Source: Pseudoalteromonas rubra (GTDB lineage: Bacteria > Pseudomonadota > Gammaproteobacteria > Enterobacterales > Alteromonadaceae). Taken from it: 64,000 nt of DNA. The notes under the pieces are model-generated. The model saw only the letters and a list, made by a program, of their open reading frames with translations. It had not been told where the DNA came from and did no database searches. A program made the position numbers and the translations under genes. This document shows, in pieces, positions 45,603 through 55,850 of this stretch. The first letter of the stretch is position 1. Every line of letters begins with the position of its first letter. The stretch is taken from the NCBI RefSeq assembly GCF_005887095.1, contig NZ_PNCI01000010.1, forward strand, positions 110,796-174,795, written 5' to 3'.

Positions 45603-46508
45603 TCAGGCGCGTATTTTGTCAAAATGTGCCGACAACAGGTCAATAAAATGTCGCACTTTGGGAGAGAGGTGACGGCGGCTTGGATAAACGACATAGACGT
45701 TGACGTCTGGCTGTGGGAAGTCAGGGAACAGAGGCACCAGCTGCTGCTGTGCCAGTAAGGTGTCCACATAAAAGGCGGGCAGACGCGCAATACCGATCCC
45801 GTCGCGCGCCATCGCGGTTTGCATATGACCATTGTTACACAAGATCCGCTGTCGCACTTCAACATGAAAAATACCGCCCTGCTTATCTTTGAACTCCCAG
45901 CGATCCGGCGTTTTGTGATTGCTGTAGCAAATACTATGATGCTTTTGCAGCTCCTTTGGGTGATGTGGTTCCCCGAAACGATTGAGGTACTGCGGGCTGG
46001 CAACAACGTACGTTTTGCAATGGTAAACGCGTTTGCAGATCAGACTGGACTCTTCCAGTTGCGGGGTTGCCCGGACAGCCAGGTCGTAGCCGTCAGCAAT
46101 GACGTCAACGGCTTTGTCTTCCAGATCCCACTCCAGTGACACATTCGGGTAGCGGTTCAGATACTCAGCTAACACCGGTTGTAAATAATCGGCGCTAAAA
46201 GCCACCGGGCAGGTGATCTTTAGGGTGCCCCTTGGGATATCGTCGGTCACATTCAGGCGTTGTTGTGCTGCCTGAGCATCCTGGATCAGCTGGGTACAGT
46301 TTTGGTAATACGACTCCCCTTCTGGCGTCAATGCCAGTGTTCGTGTGGTTCTGTTCAACAACCTCACGCCCAGACGCTCTTCTAGCTTGGCAATCATTTT
46401 GCTGACATGTGACGGAGAGTGCCCCAGCTTCTGGGCTGTAGCAATAAAGCTTTTGTTTTCGACGACCTCGGCAAAGATCTCAATGCCTTCAAATAGATTG
46501 TTATTCAT
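45603..46508 (-). CDS. LysR-family transcriptional regulator
   Basis: 301 residues, full length. N-terminal winged HTH (FAEVVENKSFIATAQKLGHSPSHVSKMIAKLEERLGVRLLNRTTR), followed by a LysR substrate-binding domain from about residue 90. It is divergent to the flavin reductase gene at 46652 with a 143-base shared promoter region, the typical arrangement for control of that gene; an inducer is not predictable. Confidence 0.95.
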   Translation of the reverse strand: MNNNLFEGIEIFAEVVENKSFIATAQKLGHSPSHVSKMIAKLEERLGVRLLNRTTRTLALTPEGESYYQNCTQLIQDAQAAQQRLNVTDDIPRGTLKITCPVAFSADYLQPVLAEYLNRYPNVSLEWDLEDKAVDVIADGYDLAVRATPQLEESSLICKRVYHCKTYVVASPQYLNRFGEPHHPKELQKHHSICYSNHKTPDRWEFKDKQGGIFHVEVRQRILCNNGHMQTAMARDGIGIARLPAFYVDTLLAQQQLVPLFPDFPQPDVNVYVVYPSRRHLSPKVRHFIDLLSAHFDKIRA

Positions 46509-46651
46509 TTGGAAATAGTGACTTTGCTTTTGCCTTATTAATTATTATTAAAACCTAATATACACTGGTTGTCATCAGCTTGAGGTGAATACAAATCAAG
46601 TCATCACCCTGAGTAAACACCATTTTTGATTTATTTTGAGAGGGTAATACC

Positions 46652-47176
46652 ATGAAAGTTTTAGTATTTGCAGCCAGTAACAGCCGTCAGTCAATTAACC
46701 AGCAATTAGCCAGCTATGCAGCTTCGTTGATCCCCAATGCCGAGGTCGAAGTACTGGACCTGAATGAGTATGAAATGCCGATTTACAGCATTGAGCGTGA
46801 AACTGAGGGTGGCATTCCAGACGAAGCGCAGCGTTTCTACGCAAAAATTGGTGCCGCGGATGCGATTATTGTGTCATTTGCTGAACACAATGGCAGCTAT
46901 TCAGCCGCTTATAAGAACCTGTTTGACTGGACATCTCGCATCGATATGAAGGTATATCAGAATACACCAATGCTGATGATGGCAACGTCACCGGGCCCTG
47001 GTGGTGCTCAAAGCGTACTGGGATCGGCGGTGGCTTCTGCGCCTTACTTTGCTGCGGATGTTAAAGCGAGTCTGTCAGTACCAAGTTTCTTCGATAATTT
47101 TGACCTCGAAGCGGGTGAGCTGACTAACCCTGATATCAAACAAGCGCTGGAAGCGGCACTTAAATTGCTCCACTAA
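46652..47176 (+). CDS. NADPH-dependent FMN reductase-like flavoprotein
   Basis: 174 residues, the flavodoxin-like NADPH_FMN reductase family. FMN phosphate loop ASNSRQSINQQLA near the N-terminus, and the FMN-contacting EHNGSYSAAYKNLFDW (about residues 78-93). It would reduce flavins, quinones or azo compounds with NAD(P)H. GAGAGGGTAATACC precedes the start. Probably under the divergent LysR regulator. Confidence 0.92.
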   Translation: MKVLVFAASNSRQSINQQLASYAASLIPNAEVEVLDLNEYEMPIYSIERETEGGIPDEAQRFYAKIGAADAIIVSFAEHNGSYSAAYKNLFDWTSRIDMKVYQNTPMLMMATSPGPGGAQSVLGSAVASAPYFAADVKASLSVPSFFDNFDLEAGELTNPDIKQALEAALKLLH

Positions 47177-47206
47177 ACGGCGCTCAGTAACACCGGGTAT
47201 TTTCAG

Positions 47207-47245
47207 CAGGCACGTGTATCAGCGCACATGTGCCTGTTCGATTTT
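47207..47245 (+). terminator. Terminator of the flavin reductase gene
   Basis: CAGGCACGTGT (47207-47217) pairs with ACATGTGCCTG (47226-47236) with one G-T pair, followed by TTCGATTTTTA. Confidence 0.8.
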
Positions 47246-47332
47246 TATCCTAACGGATTCATTTCTATAAAAAAGTGACTTTTGGGGGTTTTCAAAGGTA
47301 GAAAAATCTTCTAGTATCTTTGACGTCGATTT

Positions 47333-47408
<76 letters not shown>

Positions 47409-47523
47409 AATCTCTTAACTACTATTCTTCTCTCATTCATTTTTTGCTTACTCTCAGATTCTCTGCTTTAGTACTTATCCTCAGTACGTGACACTTTTGT
47501 GATATTCAATCAATGGGTGAATA

Positions 47524-47838
47524 ATGAACAACTTACTATCCAACCTTCCCGCTGATCTCAGCGAAGAAGTATTTCAGACGTTACTGTCCCATGACCAGCT
47601 CAGGATTGAGCGCATTGTCTCTCAAGGGCATACCTCGCCACCGCAAGGCTGGTACGATCAGGATGAACACGAATGGGTGCTGGTTTTACAAGGGACAGGA
47701 GAACTGACGTTTGAGGATGGTCGGGTGACACGCCTGTCAGCCGGAGACTATCTGAATATTCCCGCACATTGTAAGCATAAAGTCAGCTGGACCGATCCCG
47801 AGCAGGCAACAGTCTGGCTAGCCATTTTTTATCGCTAA
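47524..47838 (+). CDS. Cupin-domain protein
   Basis: 104 residues, one cupin barrel. Motif 1 is degenerate around DEHEWVLVLQGTGELTFEDG (Glu and His ligands), motif 2 is LSAGDYLNIPAHCKHKVSW. Such small cupins bind metals and sugars or act as isomerases; substrate unknown. Its end overlaps the end of the convergent kinase gene by 21 bases. It lies directly after tRNA-Ala. Confidence 0.88.
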   Translation: MNNLLSNLPADLSEEVFQTLLSHDQLRIERIVSQGHTSPPQGWYDQDEHEWVLVLQGTGELTFEDGRVTRLSAGDYLNIPAHCKHKVSWTDPEQATVWLAIFYR

Positions 47839-50211
47839 CCATTTGTCCAGCACAGATTTGAGTTGCTCCAGTGCAATGGGTTTACTGATGTAATCGTCCA
47901 TCCCCGCTGCGAAACAGGCTTCGATGTCTTTGATGAGGACATTGGCGGTTAACGCGATAATCGTCAGCTGCATATGCTGAGGCATACCGCGAATGGCTTT
48001 GGTTGCTTCTATACCGTCCATATTGGGCATGTGCATGTCCATCAGAACCAGATCATAGTGCTCTTTTTCCAGTTGTTGCAAAGCCTGCTCACCATCGGTG
48101 ACTATGGTGACACTCAACCCCAGTTTTTCCAAAATAGCCTTGGTCACAATCTGGTTTACCGCATTGTCCTCAGCTAAAAGGATATGGCCATGTAGCTCTC
48201 CTAATGTTACCTGATCGCTGTCCTCAGAGTAGATCAGGCAGCAGGGCGCCACTGGCCAGTTAAAGTCAAACTGGCTGCCTTCCCCCTGTACTGACTGGCA
48301 ATTAAGATGACCTCCACATAATTCGATGATCTGCTGACAGATGCACAAGCCCAGGCCAGAGCCACCATAGCGTCGGGTTGTGCTTTCGTCTTCCTGATAA
48401 AAAGGGTTAAATATATGGGGAAGTTTATCCTCGGCAATCCCAATGCCACTGTCCGAGACGGCAAACCTGAGCATCACTTGTTCCATGTTGCCGATATTCT
48501 GAACTTCAAGCCGAATAAAGCCTTCATGGGTAAACTTAATGGCGTTATTCAGCAAGTTGAGCAGTACTTGTTGTAGACGATGTTTGTCGCTGACGACCTC
48601 TTTTGGCACGGTATCCCCAATAACCAATTGAAAGCGTAGCCGTTTTTCTATGACTTTTTCGCTAAACAATTGTTCCAGATGATGTAAAACGGCATACAAG
48701 TCAAACGGTTCAAAATATAGTGATACCTCACCCTGATCGAGTTTAGAAATATCGAGAATGTCATTGAGCAGGGTAAGCAGATTCTGTCCCGACTCGTTGG
48801 CAACCCGGATGAGGGTTTGTTGCTCTTCACTGTAGTTATTCTGTTGATTGAGCAGTTGCAGGGTGCCCAGAATGCCGTTCATCGGCGTGCGTATCTCGTG
48901 GCTCATGTTGGCCAGGAAACGACTTTTTGCGCTGGCGGCTTCCTCTGCTGCTATTTTGGCCAGTTCCAGCGCCTGAGTGCGCTCCTCCACTCTATGTTCC
49001 AGCTCTGATTCTCGCTGATACACTTTGTCGCGCATCTGAGCGAACGCCAGGCTGAGTTTTGCCATCTCATCTTTGCCACGGGTCGACAAAGACACGTTAA
49101 AATTACCCTGCGTCAATGCATGCGCGGCTTTGGTCAGTTTGGCAATAGGCTGATAAATACCGTGTGAAAAGCGCCAGACAACCAATAGCGAAATGACCAC
49201 CGCAAATCCAAGGATAATTAGCAGCTGCTGACGCAATGCGTATACGGGGGCGAACACAACATGCTCGGGTAAGGTCAGGGCAATACTGTAACCTGCGGAC
49301 TTCACCGGCGCGTAAAAAATATAAGATTTGGGCTGAGTGGCGGTTTTATCCAACTGGGCATAGCCATTAAACCCTGCGATCATTTTCAGGCCAATCTCGC
49401 GTAGTTGTGGGTTGGCTTCCTCGGTGATTTTCAATCGAATAGCAATCTTTTCACCAATGTCATTTTCGACAAACTTGCCCTGTTCACGTTTTAGCTGAAT
49501 TATTTTGTCTGGTAGCCAGTGATACATGTAAATGCCTTCCTTAGACACCAGCATAAAGCGCGCATTGTCATAAAACTGATAGACAACCTGCTGAGACACT
49601 TCCTGAACCAGACGGTCAATTTCCCGCCAGGGAATGCTGCCACCAAGCAGGCCCGCTACTCTGCCGTCGTTCGCGAGTATGGTTGCGGCAACCACTATCT
49701 GTTTGACTCCTGTGGTGTATGAGATCATGGGTTCAGAAACATAAATTTCAGCGCTTTGATTAACATTGCGGCCGATGGTTTCCTGCCAGTAATCGCGGCG
49801 GGTTATGGTTCTTTTGCGGGCTTGTGGCGAAGTGTCATCAAATGTTCTGAGCATATCCAGAAAAGGGTTGCCGCCCTCGGTGTTGTGAAAGCTCCCGTCG
49901 GGACGCCCAAGAATGAACTTCTCATAGGTTTGCTGGTAAAATGCTTTTTCGTTTTCCAAAATGGGCGCTATCTGAGCGAAGTCCATGGTTTTAAGGGGGG
50001 GCTGGCGCGCCAATGCGGCGACCTCGCTCTTGCGCTTAGCAAAATAGCGGTCAAAAATCGCGGCTGCGTTGTAGACTTTTGCCTGGGCTGCGGAAATGCT
50101 CAGACGCTTTGCCTGCTCGGTACTGTGTAACATAGCCAACGAAAAAATCACCAGCATGGGAGCCAGTGCGGTTAAACCCAGTATGACTGTCAGGCGCGTT
50201 TTTAATTGCAT
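47818..50211 (-). CDS. Hybrid sensor histidine kinase with Cache domain
   Basis: 797 residues. TM1 about 7-27; extracytoplasmic double-Cache-like region about 30-320 (motif ISYTTGVKQIVVAATI and DGRVAGLLGGSIPW); TM2 about 330-350; HAMP about 352-400; HisKA with the phospho-His in NMSHEIRTPMNGILG (about 440); HATPase with NLLNNAIKFTHEG, SDSGIGI and GSGLGLCI; REC about 675-790 with phospho-Asp in LVLMDMHMPNMDG. It senses a periplasmic small ligand and would phosphorelay through its REC domain to an unlinked Hpt protein. Confidence 0.95.
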   Translation of the reverse strand: MQLKTRLTVILGLTALAPMLVIFSLAMLHSTEQAKRLSISAAQAKVYNAAAIFDRYFAKRKSEVAALARQPPLKTMDFAQIAPILENEKAFYQQTYEKFILGRPDGSFHNTEGGNPFLDMLRTFDDTSPQARKRTITRRDYWQETIGRNVNQSAEIYVSEPMISYTTGVKQIVVAATILANDGRVAGLLGGSIPWREIDRLVQEVSQQVVYQFYDNARFMLVSKEGIYMYHWLPDKIIQLKREQGKFVENDIGEKIAIRLKITEEANPQLREIGLKMIAGFNGYAQLDKTATQPKSYIFYAPVKSAGYSIALTLPEHVVFAPVYALRQQLLIILGFAVVISLLVVWRFSHGIYQPIAKLTKAAHALTQGNFNVSLSTRGKDEMAKLSLAFAQMRDKVYQRESELEHRVEERTQALELAKIAAEEAASAKSRFLANMSHEIRTPMNGILGTLQLLNQQNNYSEEQQTLIRVANESGQNLLTLLNDILDISKLDQGEVSLYFEPFDLYAVLHHLEQLFSEKVIEKRLRFQLVIGDTVPKEVVSDKHRLQQVLLNLLNNAIKFTHEGFIRLEVQNIGNMEQVMLRFAVSDSGIGIAEDKLPHIFNPFYQEDESTTRRYGGSGLGLCICQQIIELCGGHLNCQSVQGEGSQFDFNWPVAPCCLIYSEDSDQVTLGELHGHILLAEDNAVNQIVTKAILEKLGLSVTIVTDGEQALQQLEKEHYDLVLMDMHMPNMDGIEATKAIRGMPQHMQLTIIALTANVLIKDIEACFAAGMDDYISKPIALEQLKSVLDKWLAIKNG

Positions 50212-50450
50212 AGAGTTGACTAAAAAGCTTCTTATCTCACAAGTCTAGACAAAATTTGACGTTGCACCTCCCGTTGTCGGAATTTTATTGTTGTTGCCCG
50301 TTTGGTCCAGGTGGACTTTTTACGGATACGTACAAGCCTGTATTAGCTACTACTGAAATCGTAGTTTCTTTATTCCATATCAAGTCAGGTATCGTTAATA
50401 AGTGCTACCTTGGCAAGGTGTTTAGTTACTAAGAGTGGTACTAAAGCGTG

Positions 50451-51383
50451 ATGTTGAGGTCTTTGATTTGGGTACTTGTTATTGGCTCGGCCTGTGCGGT
50501 CGCTGAGCCTATATTACCTTTGCAAAGTGTCGCCACCGATGCGCGCAAAGTTGCACTTGGCAGGCAGTTGTTTTTTGATACTCGCCTGTCTCGCACAAAC
50601 GATATTAGCTGCGCCTCTTGTCATCAGTTATTCAGCCATGGAGCCGACAACTCAGCCCGCTCAAAGGGCGCATTCGGACGATTGGGGGAGGTACGAGCAC
50701 CTACAGTATACAACTCAGTGTTCAACATTCGTCAGGCCTGGGATGGTAAAGCCATTGATCTAAAAGCGCAGGTCACGCTGCCAGTAGAAAATCCCAAAGA
50801 ATTTGCAACCACCTGGCCCGAGTTAATCGCGACGCTCAATCAGGATCAGGCGTTCAGAACTGCATTTACTCAGGTATATCGAGCAGGGCTGTCGAGCGAT
50901 TCAATCAGTGACGCCATCGCCCATTACGAGCGTAGCCTCATCACTTTAAATGCCCCGTTTGATTTATGGCTGCAAGGTAAAGCGACCTTGTCGGAACAAG
51001 CACAAGAGGGATATCGTTTGTTCAAATACTATGGCTGCATCAATTGTCACCAGGGGAAAAATGTCGGGGGGAATATGTTCGCGAAAATGGGCACTTTTGG
51101 TGATTACTTTGGCGATCGTGGAACGGCCATTGAGCCCGCTGATTATGGCCGCTATAACGTCACGGGTCGCGAAGAGGACAAGTTTACCTTTAAAGTGCCT
51201 GGTCTCAGAATGGCCGCCAGACAAACGCATTTTTTCCATGATGGTAGTGAGCAAAGTCTTACCGGGGCGATTAACACCATGGCGCGTTACCAGCTCGGGC
51301 GTTCGCTCAGCCAAGCCGAGTTAGCAGCAATTGCTGCTTTTCTGGAAAGCTTAGTCGGACACCACCAGGAAATGGATCAATGA
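50451..51383 (+). CDS. Di-haem cytochrome c peroxidase (MauG/Ccp family)
   Basis: 310 residues from ATG 50451 (a GTG at 50448 is possible). Signal peptide about 1-19. Two haem-binding motifs: CASCH near residue 53 and CINCH near residue 197. The C-terminal FKVPGLRMAARQTHFFHDG and MARYQLG are family landmarks. It reduces hydrogen peroxide or performs long-range oxidation in the periplasm. Its stop overlaps the start of the GGDEF-EAL gene (ATGA), so the two are translationally coupled. Confidence 0.93.
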   Translation: MLRSLIWVLVIGSACAVAEPILPLQSVATDARKVALGRQLFFDTRLSRTNDISCASCHQLFSHGADNSARSKGAFGRLGEVRAPTVYNSVFNIRQAWDGKAIDLKAQVTLPVENPKEFATTWPELIATLNQDQAFRTAFTQVYRAGLSSDSISDAIAHYERSLITLNAPFDLWLQGKATLSEQAQEGYRLFKYYGCINCHQGKNVGGNMFAKMGTFGDYFGDRGTAIEPADYGRYNVTGREEDKFTFKVPGLRMAARQTHFFHDGSEQSLTGAINTMARYQLGRSLSQAELAAIAAFLESLVGHHQEMDQ

Positions 51384-54193
51384 AGCACAAAGTAAATGTC
51401 AACCTCCCCGTTATTGGTCAATGCTTGCTGATGTGTGTGCTCACGGCCTTGATGGTGTATTTTTTCCGAGCCCACGTTACCACTGGTGAGCGGCAACATG
51501 AGCAGGTATCACTGCTGTTCGATGCCAAATCTATCGATGCCAAACTAGATAAGTTTGCTCTGGCACTGAGTGTCGGCAGTTTGCGTCATTTTGATGAGTT
51601 ACAGCAGCTGGACAAAGCTCTGCATCATTTGACCGACAAACAGCAAAGCGGCCAGGTTGGCGCAGAGTATCAGGCGTATCTGAAGTTGTTGAGTCATAAA
51701 ATGGCCCTGATGGAGCAATTAAAAACACAAGCGGTGGGAATGCGAAATGGGTTGACCTACCTGCCTTTGGTATTGGACGAAATGATTGCGATTCAGCATC
51801 CGCGGGCGTTACTTGCCAGTACCATATTGGCCAGTCTGGTGACATCTGGTCAGCCACTTGACGAGGTACTATTGGATACCCGGATCCGGATGCTGGCCCA
51901 GACATCTGACAGCAATGAGAGTTTTGCGTTACTGAGTCGCCGATTCGTCAATCATATTCAGGTTGCCGTACATTATTACCGCCAGGTGCACAAAACTCGC
52001 CAGCAGTATCTTGCAATTGACAGTAAAGCCGCGTTTGCCAGCTTGTATCGGGCACAAATGGACTTGCATGCTAAGCAGTTGCAGCAAACAGGCACATTGA
52101 GTGAGCAATTATTTGGCCTGGCGGTGGTACTTTTATTGATGTTGTTATTTATTTTACAGCGGCTCAATAAAGCAAAAAATCGCGCACTGCAAGCAAGTCA
52201 GTTACTTCACGATGCCATTGAACGATTGCAAGAGGGGTTTGCGCTCTACGACAGCGAGGGCACACTGACACTGACTAATCAATGCTGGTTACGACATTAT
52301 GGGGTGTTATCCAAAGCCCAGTTTCCGCAAACTCTGGATGACTGGCACTTGCGTAAATCTGAATTTGTTCATGATCAGAGCGAGACGCCGCAGCGGTTGC
52401 AAAAAACCGCACAGGGGCGCTGGCTGCAAATCCGTCATGCCCGAACGGCAGAGGGAGGTTACGTTTACATTAGCGTTGATGTTACCGAGTTCAAAGAAGT
52501 TGAGGCTGAGCTGAAAACCGCAGCAGCTGTGTATCAGGCAACGCAGGAAGGGATCATGACAACCAATGCCGACCTTGAAATCACAGCGGTGAACCCGGCT
52601 TTTACCCGCATCACGGGGTATCAGGAGCACGAAGTGCTTGGGAAAAAGCCAAACTTGCTCAGTTCAGGTCGTCACGATACACGGTTTTACGAGCATATGT
52701 GGCAAACGCTCGAAACCAAAGGAGAGTGGGCCGCTGAGATTTGGAATCGCCGAAAAGATGGCACTATTTACCCGGAGTGGCTCGCGATCAGTTCTGTTCA
52801 GGACGAACAGGGTCAGGTGCAGCAGTATATTGCAGTGTTGTCGGACATGACAGAACGCAAAGAGCAGGAAGCTAAAATTGCCTATCAGGCCATGTATGAT
52901 GCGTTGACTGGGCTGCCAAATCGACGCTTATTGCTGGACAGGATCTCTCAGGACCTGAAACAAATTGAACGACAGACGCATCTGAGTGCGTTGCTGTTTA
53001 TCGATCTGGATCGCTTTAAACGCATTAACGATGCGATGGGGCATGACGCGGGTGATAATTTGCTGCTCGAAGTTGCCAACCGGCTTAATCATCTGGTGCG
53101 TCGTACGGACACACTGGCACGCTTTGGAGGCGATGAGTTTGTGCTGCTGCTCAGTCAGATCAGTGATGTTGAGGACGCAGCAAAAGTGGCCGAGAAAATT
53201 CTCACATCATTAGCACTGCCATTTACTATCAACGGATTTGAGGTGATCAGTGGCGCCAGTATCGGCATTGCCATTATGCCCGATGATGCGCGCGAGCAGC
53301 AGGAGATACTGCGTCGGGCAGATTTGGCGATGTACAAAGCCAAAGAGAGTGGTCGCAATCAATATCACTATTTTGCACCTTCCATGCAGCAACAGGTTAA
53401 CCGTCGTGTAGAGCTTGAGCAGCTGCTTCGCAGGGCCATTGCTAATAATGAGCTGGCGGTATTTTATCAGCCAATTATTGAACTTAAGTCGGGTCAGCTC
53501 TATGGATTTGAGGCTCTGACGCGTTGGCCCCATGAAGGGCAGTACATAACCCCTGATGAGTTTATTCCGGTTGCAGAAGAAAGCGGTTTGATCTCTGAGT
53601 TGGGTGAGTGGATGCTGACCCAGGCTACCTCAGACATTGAGATGTTGAATCGCTCACTCAATCTCAACTGCTGTTTGTCGGCAAACATATCCAGTCAGCA
53701 GTATCGGCTGGGTTTTAATGCGACTACATTACGCCATATTTTGCGCCAGACCGGATTTGCACCCGGCAATCTCGCGCTTGAGATCACTGAAAGTATTTTG
53801 CTGGATGACGATGAAGCTATTCTGGCCTGGCTCGAAGGGCTCAGGGCTACTGGCGCACAGCTGTCTATCGATGACTTTGGTACCGGCTACTCTTCGCTGA
53901 GTTATTTACGCCGCTTTCCGATCAACACCATCAAGATCGATAAGAGCTTTATCCATGAGTTTGCACATGCGCCGGATTCGCAAAATTTGGTGCGCGCAAT
54001 CTTGTCGATGGCCGCCAGCCTGGGTTTATCTGTGATTGCAGAAGGGGTTGAGCACGTTGCACAACTGGAGGGCCTCAAAGAGATGGATTGCGATCTGGTT
54101 CAGGGTTATGTTTATGCAAAACCAATGTCACTGATGGAGTTGCAGGTGTGGTGCGAGGAGTTTTGCCAGGATCAGGCTAAAAATCTCGCTTAG
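51380..54193 (+). CDS. PAS-GGDEF-EAL membrane protein (cyclic di-GMP metabolism)
   Basis: 937 residues. TM1 about 10-30; periplasmic helical region about 35-245; TM2 about 247-265 (VVLLLMLLFIL); two PAS domains about 275-375 and 385-500 (the second with NPAFTRITGYQEHEVLGK); GGDEF about 505-665 with intact RFGGDEF; EAL about 685-930 with EALTRW, and DDFGTGYSSLSYLRRFP. Both catalytic motifs look intact, so it may synthesise or degrade cyclic di-GMP. The gene overlaps the peroxidase gene, suggesting linked redox sensing. Confidence 0.95.
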   Translation: MKHKVNVNLPVIGQCLLMCVLTALMVYFFRAHVTTGERQHEQVSLLFDAKSIDAKLDKFALALSVGSLRHFDELQQLDKALHHLTDKQQSGQVGAEYQAYLKLLSHKMALMEQLKTQAVGMRNGLTYLPLVLDEMIAIQHPRALLASTILASLVTSGQPLDEVLLDTRIRMLAQTSDSNESFALLSRRFVNHIQVAVHYYRQVHKTRQQYLAIDSKAAFASLYRAQMDLHAKQLQQTGTLSEQLFGLAVVLLLMLLFILQRLNKAKNRALQASQLLHDAIERLQEGFALYDSEGTLTLTNQCWLRHYGVLSKAQFPQTLDDWHLRKSEFVHDQSETPQRLQKTAQGRWLQIRHARTAEGGYVYISVDVTEFKEVEAELKTAAAVYQATQEGIMTTNADLEITAVNPAFTRITGYQEHEVLGKKPNLLSSGRHDTRFYEHMWQTLETKGEWAAEIWNRRKDGTIYPEWLAISSVQDEQGQVQQYIAVLSDMTERKEQEAKIAYQAMYDALTGLPNRRLLLDRISQDLKQIERQTHLSALLFIDLDRFKRINDAMGHDAGDNLLLEVANRLNHLVRRTDTLARFGGDEFVLLLSQISDVEDAAKVAEKILTSLALPFTINGFEVISGASIGIAIMPDDAREQQEILRRADLAMYKAKESGRNQYHYFAPSMQQQVNRRVELEQLLRRAIANNELAVFYQPIIELKSGQLYGFEALTRWPHEGQYITPDEFIPVAEESGLISELGEWMLTQATSDIEMLNRSLNLNCCLSANISSQQYRLGFNATTLRHILRQTGFAPGNLALEITESILLDDDEAILAWLEGLRATGAQLSIDDFGTGYSSLSYLRRFPINTIKIDKSFIHEFAHAPDSQNLVRAILSMAASLGLSVIAEGVEHVAQLEGLKEMDCDLVQGYVYAKPMSLMELQVWCEEFCQDQAKNLA

Positions 54194-54197
54194 TATT

Positions 54198-54674
54198 TTA
54201 GATACTTGGATACAGAATGGCTTCATTGTAAGCAGGTGGCTTGGCATAGGTGAGCCGTGCGTCGAAGGTGGCGGGCAGCGGAGAGTATTGCTGCGGGTTG
54301 TGTGTGTTGTATAGCCAGATCTGCCCCTCTTTTACATAGTAATAGGCTTTTTGGCGGCATACCTTTGCCAGCCGGGCTGCTTTATTCTGTGAGCAGTTGA
54401 CCAGTACACTTAACTCGCGATAACCAAGATCGGGGCTGCTGCCCCACATGAGGTGCATGTCGTAGCCTTTGCGCTTAAGTGCCGAATATATAAGTCGCTG
54501 GCACTTGATGTTATTTTTATAACTCTTCTTCATGCCATCTGGGTTCCATAAACTGATGATTGCGCCACCGGGTGACAGCGGTAGTGTGCCGTATGGACGG
54601 AACCATACACCCAGGTAAAGTTGCCAAAGGTTTTCGTCAATCAGATTTTGCACGCCTGTGTCCTGATTTTTCAC
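54198..54674 (-). CDS. DUF3293 protein
   Basis: 158 residues. The motifs AIISLWNPDG, a middle KNNIKCQRL and the C-terminal NCSQNKAARLAKVCRQKAYYYV match the DUF3293 family, whose function is unknown. It is convergent with the GGDEF-EAL gene. Slightly longer than the usual family core. Confidence 0.8.
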   Translation of the reverse strand: MKNQDTGVQNLIDENLWQLYLGVWFRPYGTLPLSPGGAIISLWNPDGMKKSYKNNIKCQRLIYSALKRKGYDMHLMWGSSPDLGYRELSVLVNCSQNKAARLAKVCRQKAYYYVKEGQIWLYNTHNPQQYSPLPATFDARLTYAKPPAYNEAILYPSI

Positions 54675-54728
54675 AGTGGCTTCACAGTATCAGCGCTAGG
54701 GTGAGTCTGTCCAAACAAAGGAGACTCA

Positions 54729-55850
54729 ATGATGAAGAGAAAGCTGATAGTTGCATCCATATGGCCACTGATGAGCACCACTTTGCTGAGTACAGCTTAT
54801 GCCGCAGAGCAGCCACATGTACTAATGGTACTGAGTAGTTACGGTAAGCAGGTTGATGGTAAAACCACTCAGCCCGGCTTTGAATTTGATGAATTAAGCA
54901 AAGCATATCAGGTTTTTAACGACAACGGGATTAAAATCACACTGGCCTCGCCTGAGGGAGGTCAGCCGCTTGCAGATGAATATAATAAGGAAAAGTCTTA
55001 TAACCAGGCGTTCTTAAATGATCCTCAGGCGATGAGTGCCCTAACCGACACGGTAAAACTGGCGAGCCTGCAAGGTCAGTCATTTGATGGGGTGTTTATC
55101 GTCGGTGGCAAAGGCCCAATGTTTGATTTACATAAAGACACTGAGTTGCAGCGCCTGATCAGGGATATTTATGAGCAGCAAGGCGTGGTGGGCGCAGTGT
55201 GCCATGGACCCGCTGCACTGGTGGATGTCACGTTGAGCAATGGCGAATATCTGGTTGATGGTAAAAGAGTCAACGGTTTTACCAATCTGGAAGAAGACGC
55301 CTTTGGCAAAAAGTGGCGACCTCAGTTTGAGTTTTTACTGGAAGACAAGTTAAAAGAGCGGGGGGGTCAGTTTGAACAGGATGGCTTAATGCTGAATCAG
55401 GTGACCATAGATGGCCGTTTGATCACCGGTCAAAACCCGTTTTCAACAGCAGATACAGCCGCTGCTATGGCCAAAGCCATGGGTGTCGATGACGTCAAAG
55501 AACCTGCTTATAAAGATGATCAGAGTGTTAAACTGGCGGAGTTAATGTTCACAGATAAAGCCGCTGCGAAAGCTGAGTTTAAGCAATCGCCACAGAGCTA
55601 CGATGTGCAAATGCTTGCCATGATAGGGGTCTATCAGGCGAAGTACGCTAAAACTCAGTTGCAACTGCACAATGCTATTGAATTAATGACATTTGCCCAG
55701 TCTCAGTTTAATCACCCCATGATTGAGCTCACGATTGCGCAGGCTTATGTTCGGCAAAATGATTTTGCTCAGGCAAGGTCAAGGCTGCTAGAGGCACAGA
55801 AAACCTACCCGGACAATGCCAAAATAAAAGCCATGCTTGCAACACTATAA
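54729..55850 (+). CDS. Secreted DJ-1/PfpI-family protein with C-terminal helical repeats
   Basis: 373 residues with AAAGGAGA upstream of the start. Signal peptide about 1-26 (ending AYAA). Residues about 28-255 are a class I glutamine-amidotransferase-like domain of the Hsp31/PfpI kind: VLSSYGKQVDGK, PGFEFDELSKAY, IVGGKGPMFDL and the nucleophile elbow GAVCHGPAAL. Residues about 265-373 are TPR-like helices. Family members act as glyoxalase III, chaperones or proteases; export with TPR helices is less usual. Confidence 0.87.
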   Translation: MMKRKLIVASIWPLMSTTLLSTAYAAEQPHVLMVLSSYGKQVDGKTTQPGFEFDELSKAYQVFNDNGIKITLASPEGGQPLADEYNKEKSYNQAFLNDPQAMSALTDTVKLASLQGQSFDGVFIVGGKGPMFDLHKDTELQRLIRDIYEQQGVVGAVCHGPAALVDVTLSNGEYLVDGKRVNGFTNLEEDAFGKKWRPQFEFLLEDKLKERGGQFEQDGLMLNQVTIDGRLITGQNPFSTADTAAAMAKAMGVDDVKEPAYKDDQSVKLAELMFTDKAAAKAEFKQSPQSYDVQMLAMIGVYQAKYAKTQLQLHNAIELMTFAQSQFNHPMIELTIAQAYVRQNDFAQARSRLLEAQKTYPDNAKIKAMLATL

